NCBI GenBank assembly: GCA_946401765.1
Contig: CAMIVJ010000015.1
Location: 1 to 16,692, forward strand
Direction: 5' to 3'
From: an uncultured bacterium
GTDB taxonomy: Bacteria > Verrucomicrobiota > Kiritimatiellia > RFP12 > UBA1067
Length of the DNA: 16,692 nucleotides
Below the pieces are notes generated by a model. That model saw nothing but the letters and a program-made list of their open reading frames with translations. It had not been told where the DNA came from and searched no databases. The number at the start of each line of letters is the position of its first letter. Position 1 is the first letter of the stretch. The position numbers were made by a program, and so were the translations under genes. Positions 1 through 5,263 of the stretch are shown in pieces.

Positions 1-332
1 GGATCATCCCCGGCTCGATGGGCACGGCCTCGTACATCGTGCGCGGACTGGGCAATCCGGATTCGTTCATGTCCTGTTCGCACGGCGCAGGCCGGCGCAT
101 GAGTCGCATCGCGGCCTCCACCACGCTCACCGTTGAGGAGTGCGACAAGGCGATGGACGGCATCGTGTGCGAACGCTGGCACAAGTACAAGGGTTTCGGC
201 AAGGCGAAGGGCCGGCTCGACCTCTCTGAAGCGCCGCAGGCGTACAAGGACATTGAGGACGTGATCGCTTCCGAGCTCGACCTCGTAGAGCCTCTTGTCC
301 GCCTCGTCCCCCTCGCCTCGCTGAAGGGATAG
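1..332 (+). CDS. rtcB: RNA-splicing ligase RtcB, C-terminal part (5' end outside window)
   Basis: This is the C-terminal end of RtcB, the GTP- and Mn-dependent ligase that joins 2',3'-cyclic-phosphate (or 3'-phosphate) RNA ends to 5'-OH ends in tRNA splicing and RNA repair. The reading frame is open from base 3, and the first visible residues are IIPGSMGTASYIV, the conserved GSMGT-SY block. The motif SCSHGAGRRMSR follows; its His (codon at 81-83) corresponds to the family's guanylylated histidine. The protein ends with the family-typical tail EPLVRLVPLASLKG and a TAG at 330-332, so the C-terminus looks complete. rtcA starts 37 bases downstream on the same strand, the common rtcBA arrangement. 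The N-terminal part with most metal ligands is outside the window and cannot be assessed. Confidence 0.95.
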   Translation, partial: IIPGSMGTASYIVRGLGNPDSFMSCSHGAGRRMSRIAASTTLTVEECDKAMDGIVCERWHKYKGFGKAKGRLDLSEAPQAYKDIEDVIASELDLVEPLVRLVPLASLKG

Positions 333-369
333 GATTGTGGACAGGGAAAAGTTTTGACAAGGAAAAATA

Positions 370-1404
370 ATGGATAGCGAAGTGATAATCGACGGCTCGC
401 AGGGCGAGGGCGGCGGACAGATGCTCCGCACCTCGCTCTCGCTGAGTGCAGCCTACGGCAAGCCTTTTGAGATGCATAACATCCGCGCGAAACGCGACAA
501 GCCCGGCCTAAAGCGCCAGCACCTCACGTGCGTTCGCGCGGTCGCGCAGATCTGCGGCGCGCAGGTGGAGGGCGATGAGGTCGGCTCCATGCGCCTCTTG
601 TTCAAGCCTGGTGCCATCAAGGGCGGCGTCTACCAGTTCGACATCGGCACGGCTGGTTCCGTTACACTTGTTGCGCAGACGGTCATTCCCGTACTGCTCC
701 GGGCGGACGCTCCTTCCACGGTCACGATCACAGGCGGCACGCACGTTCCGTTCGCGCCGATCTGGGAATTCTTCGCGGAGACGTATCTGCCCGAACTGCG
801 GAAGATGGGCGCGCGCGTGGAGGCGGAACTGGAGCAGTGCGGCTTCTACCCAGCCGCAGGCGGTGTCGTGAAGCTGCGCGTTTGGCCCTACGACGAGTTG
901 AAGCGCCCCGAGCGTTACGAACTTACGGACATCGGTGCGTACAAAGGCGGCATCGTCGAGGGCGTCGTCTCGCATATTCCGCGTTCGATAGCCGAGGCGG
1001 AAGTCGGCATCGTCGGCAACCAACTACGAGATCTCGCGCTCGAACGCGCTGTACGCGAAGTCAACGCCCTTGGGCCGGGAAACTACTGCTGTACCCGGCT
1101 CTGCTATGAACGTGCGACGGTTGTCATTTCAGGCATCGGCACATACAACAAGTCGCGCAAAGCCGTTGCGAACGAAGTCGTGCAGCAGATCAACAACTTC
1201 GTGAAGTCAGGCAAGGCGTGCGAGAAGCACCTCGCCGACCAGCTCCTCGTCCCGCTCCATCTTTTTATCGGGAAACATCAAGAATGGAGTGATCGTTGGC
1301 AGGATTTTATCAATGTCAATGCCTGGAATCTGGCAATCCAGAAGGAAACCAGCCACTACACCACGAACGAGATGGTGATAGCCGCGTTCACGTCTGCGGG
1401 ATGA
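370..1404 (+). CDS. rtcA: RNA 3'-terminal phosphate cyclase RtcA
   Basis: RtcA converts RNA 3'-phosphates to 2',3'-cyclic phosphates through an AMP-enzyme intermediate, supplying ends that RtcB can ligate. The 344-residue protein starts with the family block IDGSQGEGGGQMLRTSLSLS, followed by IRAKRDKPGLKRQHL, the TAGSVTLVAQT stretch, and GGTHVPFAP-W. Near the C-terminus ADQLLVPL precedes SHYTTN, whose His329 aligns with the adenylylated His of the family. The start ATG has AAGGA seven bases upstream, within the short gap after rtcB, so the two are probably co-transcribed. Oddity: about 32 residues separate ADQLLVPL from SHYTTN, where the E. coli protein as I recall it has about 15. This extra stretch is AT-rich (22 of 60 bases are G/C at 1261-1320, against 39 of 60 at 1201-1260). 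The frame is intact, so the gene is called functional with a local insertion. Confidence 0.93.
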   Translation: MDSEVIIDGSQGEGGGQMLRTSLSLSAAYGKPFEMHNIRAKRDKPGLKRQHLTCVRAVAQICGAQVEGDEVGSMRLLFKPGAIKGGVYQFDIGTAGSVTLVAQTVIPVLLRADAPSTVTITGGTHVPFAPIWEFFAETYLPELRKMGARVEAELEQCGFYPAAGGVVKLRVWPYDELKRPERYELTDIGAYKGGIVEGVVSHIPRSIAEAEVGIVGNQLRDLALERAVREVNALGPGNYCCTRLCYERATVVISGIGTYNKSRKAVANEVVQQINNFVKSGKACEKHLADQLLVPLHLFIGKHQEWSDRWQDFINVNAWNLAIQKETSHYTTNEMVIAAFTSAG

Positions 1405-1469
1405 AGGGGCGGCAGAGGTGGAAGGGGCGGAAATTCTGTTTCAATGTCATCTTCTTCGTTCATGCAAAC

Positions 1470-1497
1470 AGTATATCAAATTTGCGGGACGTGTCCA
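1470..1497 (-). promoter_or_regulatory. candidate minus-strand sigma70-type promoter
   Basis: Reading the minus strand, TGGACA (1497 down to 1492) is followed after 16 bases by TATACT (1475 down to 1470). The 11 bases TTTGATATACT are identical to the -10 region of the plus-strand promoter at 1528-1556, forming an exact inverted pair. A transcript from here would run antisense into rtcA. No minus-strand gene is visible, so this may be an antisense RNA promoter or chance. Confidence 0.35.
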
Positions 1498-1527
1498 TTG
1501 GAAATGGTCGCCGCAGCGTCGGCGGGC

Positions 1528-1556
1528 TTGAAAGGACGGTGTCTTTTTGATATACT
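1528..1556 (+). promoter_or_regulatory. sigma70-type promoter upstream of the TIM-barrel gene
   Basis: TTGAAA (1528-1533) and TATACT (1551-1556) are separated by 17 bases, close to the housekeeping consensus. The start codon at 1614 lies 57 bases downstream of the -10 box, which leaves a leader of about 50 bases. This makes 1614-2447 independent of the rtcBA transcript. The call comes from sequence alone. Confidence 0.75.
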
Positions 1557-1613
1557 TGAAATCACAGCCGGGCACCTTGTGGCGTTCCGGCGCGGAACCA
1601 AGGAGAAATAGGC

Positions 1614-2447
1614 ATGAAGCATCCAATAGGAGTCTGTTCCTGGTCGTATCAGAAGCCGCTGATGACTGTGGCGGAGGAGATGCGGCGCATTAACGTCAAG
1701 TGCGTGCACCTGGCGCTGCAGCCGTTTCTGGAAGGCGACGCCCGCCATGGCGCGGCCGAGGGCGCGCTTGTGCGCGGATATGTGGAGGGGCTCATCGACT
1801 CCGGCGCGTGGAAGGTGACGGCGGCGATGCTTTCGTTCTCTTACGAAGACTACACCACTCCCGTCACGATCCGCAAGACCGGCGGCATCGTGCCTGACGA
1901 GCATTGGGAGGCAAACAAGACGCTTATCCGCAACGCCGCGAAGATGGCCGCGCAGTTCAAAACTCCCTACCTCTCGCTCCACGCCGGCTATCTCGACGAG
2001 AAGAGTCCATCCGCCGTTGCGAAGTTCACCGACCGCGTCAAGTTCCTTGCCGACGAATGCGGCGCGAACGGCGTTAAGCTGCTGCTCGAGACCGGGCAGG
2101 AGACGGCCGACGACCTCGTGCGCTTCCTCGGCACAGTCAAGAACGTGTGGGTGAACTTCGACCCCGCCAACATGCTGCTCTACGGTATGGGCGACCCCGT
2201 GGCCGCCGTGGCGAAGCTCGCCCCGTGGATCCGCCATGTGCACATCAAGGACGCACTGCCTTCGAAGAAGCCCGGCCTTGAATGGGGCGAAGAGACGCCC
2301 TGGGGCGACGGCAAGGTGAACGCACCCGCGTTCCTAGCCGCCCTCGACAAGGCCGGCTACACAGGCGCGCTGGCGGTGGAGCGCGAGGGCGGCAATAGCC
2401 GCACGGCCGACATCGCCCTCGCTGTCCAGCGCCTGCGCGCCCTTTGA
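1614..2447 (+). CDS. sugar phosphate isomerase/epimerase-like TIM-barrel protein (xylose isomerase-like)
   Basis: This 277-residue cytosolic protein belongs to the xylose-isomerase-like TIM-barrel superfamily (sugar isomerases, epimerases, AP endonuclease IV fold). Visible strand-end motifs in order are IGVCSWSYQ at the N-terminus, LSLHAGYL near residue 122, LLLETGQE with Glu159, VNFDPANML with Asp183, HVHIKD with His208/His210, the loop WGEETPWGDGKVN, and LAVEREGG with Glu256. Glu159, Asp183, His210 and Glu256 are in the right order to be the divalent-metal ligands of this fold. The ATG has AAGGAG upstream and its own promoter, so the start is secure. There is no signal peptide. Substrate cannot be deduced; members act on keto-sugars, sugar phosphates or inositols. 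It is not a close match to the longer EboE branch. It stands alone between two promoters. Confidence 0.85.
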   Translation: MKHPIGVCSWSYQKPLMTVAEEMRRINVKCVHLALQPFLEGDARHGAAEGALVRGYVEGLIDSGAWKVTAAMLSFSYEDYTTPVTIRKTGGIVPDEHWEANKTLIRNAAKMAAQFKTPYLSLHAGYLDEKSPSAVAKFTDRVKFLADECGANGVKLLLETGQETADDLVRFLGTVKNVWVNFDPANMLLYGMGDPVAAVAKLAPWIRHVHIKDALPSKKPGLEWGEETPWGDGKVNAPAFLAALDKAGYTGALAVEREGGNSRTADIALAVQRLRAL

Positions 2448-2452
2448 AGCGG

Positions 2453-2481
2453 TGGACAAATCGACCGTTTTTTGATAGAAT
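2453..2481 (+). promoter_or_regulatory. sigma70-type promoter upstream of the discoidin-like gene
   Basis: TGGACA (2453-2458) and TAGAAT (2476-2481) are separated by 17 bases and begin only six bases after the previous stop codon. The -10 region sits in TTTTTGATAGAAT, which matches the TTTTTGATATACT of the upstream promoter at 11 of 13 positions. The next ATG is at 2518, giving a short leader of about 30 bases. Confidence 0.7.
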
Positions 2482-2517
2482 AACACGAAGTTTTCTGAAA
2501 GGAAAGGATAGAATACA

Positions 2518-3180
2518 ATGAAGAAGATACTGTTCCTGGGCGTGGCCCTCTGCGCAACGGCCGTCATGGCTGAAAAGGTAGCCATCAAGTTCGTGCTTCC
2601 TCCGCCCCACATCACTGGCACACCCAAGGAGATCAAGAGCGACAACCTTGAGCCCGACCGTGGCCAGGGTAAGCTGCGTCCGCCGATCATGGTCGAGCCC
2701 GAGTACGCCAAGAAGCTCACGAACGAGGATACGAAGGTGACCACCTCCGAAGAGCCCGTGACAGGCGATGCCGAATACGTGGTCGATGGCGACAAGACCC
2801 TCGACGCCACCGCCATGCTCCAGCTGCCCAGCGGCCTTCAGTGGGTGCAGCTCGACCTTGGCGCCGAGCACACGATCTCTGCCATCTGCGTGTGGCACGA
2901 CCAGGGCGACGACCGCGTGTACAAGGACGTGATCATGCAGATCTCGAACGACGAGAAGTTCGCCGACAAGACGAAGATCACCACCGTCTTCAACAACGAC
3001 CACGACCAGACCTCCAAGCTCGGCCTCGGCAAGGGCCCCGACAAGGAATACCGCGAGCGCAACGACGGCCGTCCCGTTGACGCCAAGCTCACCAAGGGCC
3101 GCTACGTGCGCGTATACTCCGCCGGTTCGTCCAGCGAGCCGACGAACAACTACATCGAGATCGAGGTCTTCGGCAAGTAA
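2518..3180 (+). CDS. secreted F5/8-type C (discoidin)-like domain protein
   Basis: This 220-residue protein starts with a clear signal peptide: Lys-Lys, a hydrophobic core ILFLGVALCATAVM, and a likely cleavage after Ala18. Residues 19-80 form a charged, Pro-rich linker with no recognised motif. From about residue 82 a galactose-binding-like (discoidin) fold is suggested by EYVVDGD-T, WVQLDLGAEHTISAICVWH, DVIMQISND, GRYVRVYSAG and the final NYIEIEVFGK. These match the usual order of a discoidin domain: variable loop, W-QxDLG strand, GRYVRV strand and terminal strand. The likely role is carbohydrate or surface binding outside the cytoplasm. There is no catalytic domain. The start is supported by AAAGGA upstream and by the promoter at 2453-2481. 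The prenyl synthase gene starts only eight bases after the stop, so it is probably on the same transcript. Confidence 0.82.
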   Translation: MKKILFLGVALCATAVMAEKVAIKFVLPPPHITGTPKEIKSDNLEPDRGQGKLRPPIMVEPEYAKKLTNEDTKVTTSEEPVTGDAEYVVDGDKTLDATAMLQLPSGLQWVQLDLGAEHTISAICVWHDQGDDRVYKDVIMQISNDEKFADKTKITTVFNNDHDQTSKLGLGKGPDKEYRERNDGRPVDAKLTKGRYVRVYSAGSSSEPTNNYIEIEVFGK

Positions 3181-3188
3181 GGCCTTGG

Positions 3189-3950
3189 ATGGCAGCAGTC
3201 GCAGACATAGCGATTGACTTCATGAGACGCGGCGGCAAGAGATTGCGGCCGCGTCTTTGCAAAGCGGTGTTCGCTGCCTGCGGCGGCACATCCCTTGCTT
3301 CGCGCTTTTTTGCACCGGCCGTCCTCTTTCTGCGTTGGCGCTTCAATGAAGCCTTCTCGCGCGGCAACATTTCAGACGTGTGCGACGCAGTGGAGTGCTT
3401 CCACAAGGCGTCGCTTGTGCACGACGACATCCAGGACGGCGACGAGACGCGCTACGGCCGTCCAACCGTGTGGAAGGAACACGGCGTTGCGGCGGCGATA
3501 GCCGTGGGCGACTGGCTAGTGGCGCACGGCTACGAGCTGATTCTCAAGAGCGGATTCCAGGACGCGCCGAAGATGCTGGCAGCCACCGTTGCAAGCCATG
3601 TGCGCCTCTGCGAGGGGCAGGGCGACGACCTCCTGATGTCCGCGGCTAATCCGCTAAAGGCGGAGAGGTTCGACGAGGCCGCCTATCTTTCCGTGTGCGA
3701 GCGCAAGACGGGTGAGGCGTTCGCCCTCGCGGCGCAGCTGGGCGCAATCGCCGCAGGAGCGGACGATGCCGAATGGCGCGAGTTAGGTCTTGCGTACGGA
3801 GTGCTGTTCCAGATCAACGACGATTTGGCTGACGGCGCGGCGCGTTCCGAGCTTGAGTCGCTGCGCGCCGAACGCTCTCGCATGCTTGCGGCTCTCCCAG
3901 CCGCGGAGCGTGTGCGCAGCCAATTTGGCATGGAGGGCGTTCTGCAGTGA
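3189..3950 (+). CDS. short trans-isoprenyl diphosphate synthase-like protein
   Basis: This 253-residue protein belongs to the IspA/GGPP synthase family, which condenses isopentenyl diphosphate with allylic diphosphates. Visible motifs are RRGGKRLRPRL near residue 13 (diphosphate binding), the first Asp-rich motif HDDIQDGDETRYGRP with Asp79, Asp80 and Asp83, ERKTGEAFALAAQLG, and the second Asp-rich motif FQINDDLAD with Asp211, Asp212 and Asp215. Both metal sites are therefore present. The protein is short: the GGKRLRP motif sits about 30 residues nearer the N-terminus than usual. Only 38 residues follow the second motif, and the usual GK-x-G-D-K-T-P segment is missing. The start ATG has AAGG six bases upstream. 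No upstream in-frame start codon was found in the 70 bases checked. Its stop overlaps the next start as GTGA, which indicates translational coupling. It may be a specialised or reduced-activity synthase; product chain length cannot be read. Confidence 0.82.
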   Translation: MAAVADIAIDFMRRGGKRLRPRLCKAVFAACGGTSLASRFFAPAVLFLRWRFNEAFSRGNISDVCDAVECFHKASLVHDDIQDGDETRYGRPTVWKEHGVAAAIAVGDWLVAHGYELILKSGFQDAPKMLAATVASHVRLCEGQGDDLLMSAANPLKAERFDEAAYLSVCERKTGEAFALAAQLGAIAAGADDAEWRELGLAYGVLFQINDDLADGAARSELESLRAERSRMLAALPAAERVRSQFGMEGVLQ

Positions 3951-5206
3951 AGCATCTCATGGTGATGGCGGCCGGGCTTGGCTTCGACGGGCTTGAGAGG
4001 CGCGCTCGCACGCGCCTTGCCGGCATGGAGTTCCGTCCTGCTGCGAGCGTGTTCCCGGCCGTCACATGCGTGGCGCAGGCCACGTTCCGAACCGCCTCTG
4101 CGCCGCGCGAGCATGGAATGACGAGCAACGGCTTCTTCTCCCGCGAGCTGCGCAGGCCGTTCTTCTGGGAGCAGAGCGCCGCTCTCGTGAAGGGTCCGCG
4201 CGTATGGGACGCGGCGCGCGCCCGCGGCGCAACGGCGGGGATGTACTTTTGGCAGCAGTCGCTCGGCGAAAGCGTGGACTGCGTTGTCTCGCCCGCCCCC
4301 ATCCACAAGCACGGCGGCGGCATGATAATGCGCAACTACGCGCAGCCGGCAGAGATGGGCGACGCCCTTGACAAGCGCTGCGGCACTTTCCCGCTTCATC
4401 GATACTGGGGGCCGCTCGCATCAGCCAAGGTGGGGCGCGCCGTGGTGGAGAACTTCCTTGAGATGGAGCGCACGCATCCCGTGGACTTCGCCTTTCTCTA
4501 TCTGCCAACGCTGGACTACGAGGCGCAGCGGTGGGGTCCGGAAGGCAAACGCACGGACGCCGCGCTTGGCGAGTTCGAGGCGCAGCTAATGCGCCTTGCA
4601 GCGTTCGCCGAGGAGAACGGCGCGGAGCTGACGGTGTGCGGCGACTACGAGATTGCGGCGGTGGACCGCCAGCCGGCGCGTCCGAACGAGACGCTTCGGG
4701 CGGCAGGCCTATTCCGGACGCGTCCCGTGGCGGGCCGAGCCTATCCCGACTTCCACACTTCCCGCGCCTTCGCGATGTGCGACCACGAGATCGCCCACGT
4801 GTACGTGCGCGACGACGCGGATGTGCCGCATGTGGCCGACCTCTTTCGTTCCACTGGCGACTACGAGGCCGTGGAAGTGCGTGCCGATCAGGAGTGGGCA
4901 GGCGAATCTGCAGGCGAGGTGCTGCTTGTCGCCCGGAAGGGCGGATGGTGCGCGTATCCGTGGTGGAGGAAGAAGGGCGAGGCTCCAGACTGGGCCACGC
5001 ACATCGACATCCACAACAAGCCAGGCTATGATCCATGCGAACTCTTCTTCGATCGGTCATTCCCGCCGAAGACGTGCCAGGACCTCTCGCGCATCAAGGG
5101 CACGCACGGACGCCGCTCGACGATCGCATGGGCCAGCACTTCGCCGCGCGTCTCCGGCGACTCGATGCAGTCGATCGCCGCTTCTTTCGCCGCTGGAATG
5201 TCATGA
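3947..5206 (+). CDS. alkaline-phosphatase-superfamily nucleotide pyrophosphatase/phosphodiesterase-like protein
   Basis: This 419-residue protein (GTG start overlapping the previous TGA) belongs to the type I phosphodiesterase/nucleotide pyrophosphatase branch of the alkaline phosphatase superfamily. PAVTCVAQATF holds the candidate nucleophile Thr40. PREHGMTSNGFF, the LDYEAQRWGPE block (Asp190), CGDYEIAAV (Asp233), SRAFAMCDHEIAHVYV (Asp279, His280, His284) and DIHNKPGYDPCELFF (His356) follow in family order. Compared with classical NPP enzymes, the first-strand Asp is Ala9 (MAAGLGF), the His after LDY is Gln194, and the His of the S-D-H-G motif is Tyr234. As I recall, a subfamily found in Actinobacteria and in cyanobacterial ebo clusters shows the same replacements. 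There is no signal peptide, so it is probably cytosolic. Coupling to a prenyl synthase suggests a prenyl- or lipid-linked diphosphate or phosphodiester substrate, but that is inference. Confidence 0.82.
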   Translation: MKHLMVMAAGLGFDGLERRARTRLAGMEFRPAASVFPAVTCVAQATFRTASAPREHGMTSNGFFSRELRRPFFWEQSAALVKGPRVWDAARARGATAGMYFWQQSLGESVDCVVSPAPIHKHGGGMIMRNYAQPAEMGDALDKRCGTFPLHRYWGPLASAKVGRAVVENFLEMERTHPVDFAFLYLPTLDYEAQRWGPEGKRTDAALGEFEAQLMRLAAFAEENGAELTVCGDYEIAAVDRQPARPNETLRAAGLFRTRPVAGRAYPDFHTSRAFAMCDHEIAHVYVRDDADVPHVADLFRSTGDYEAVEVRADQEWAGESAGEVLLVARKGGWCAYPWWRKKGEAPDWATHIDIHNKPGYDPCELFFDRSFPPKTCQDLSRIKGTHGRRSTIAWASTSPRVSGDSMQSIAASFAAGMS

Positions 5207-5230
5207 TTGCATTGCAATGGCCTCGGCCAT
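5207..5230. repeat. two adjacent short palindromes
   Basis: TTGCA-T-TGCAA (5207-5217) is followed directly by ATGGCC-TC-GGCCAT (5217-5230), both perfect, in the 57-base gap before the DUF4091 gene. They could form an operator or a small leader structure. No promoter boxes were found next to them, and the function is unknown. Confidence 0.3.
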
Positions 5231-5263
5231 GGACTCGTGATGGACGCTCAACAAGGAGCTGAA

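Noticed and set aside
333..369. TTGACA at 353-358 as a -35 box for rtcA
   Set aside because: No -10-like hexamer lies 15-19 bases downstream; that region is already rtcA coding sequence.
1614..5206. A complete ebo-type metabolite-transport cluster
   Set aside because: Only the phosphodiesterase resembles an ebo product. The TIM-barrel protein is too short and unlike EboE, and EboA to EboD counterparts are absent from the window.
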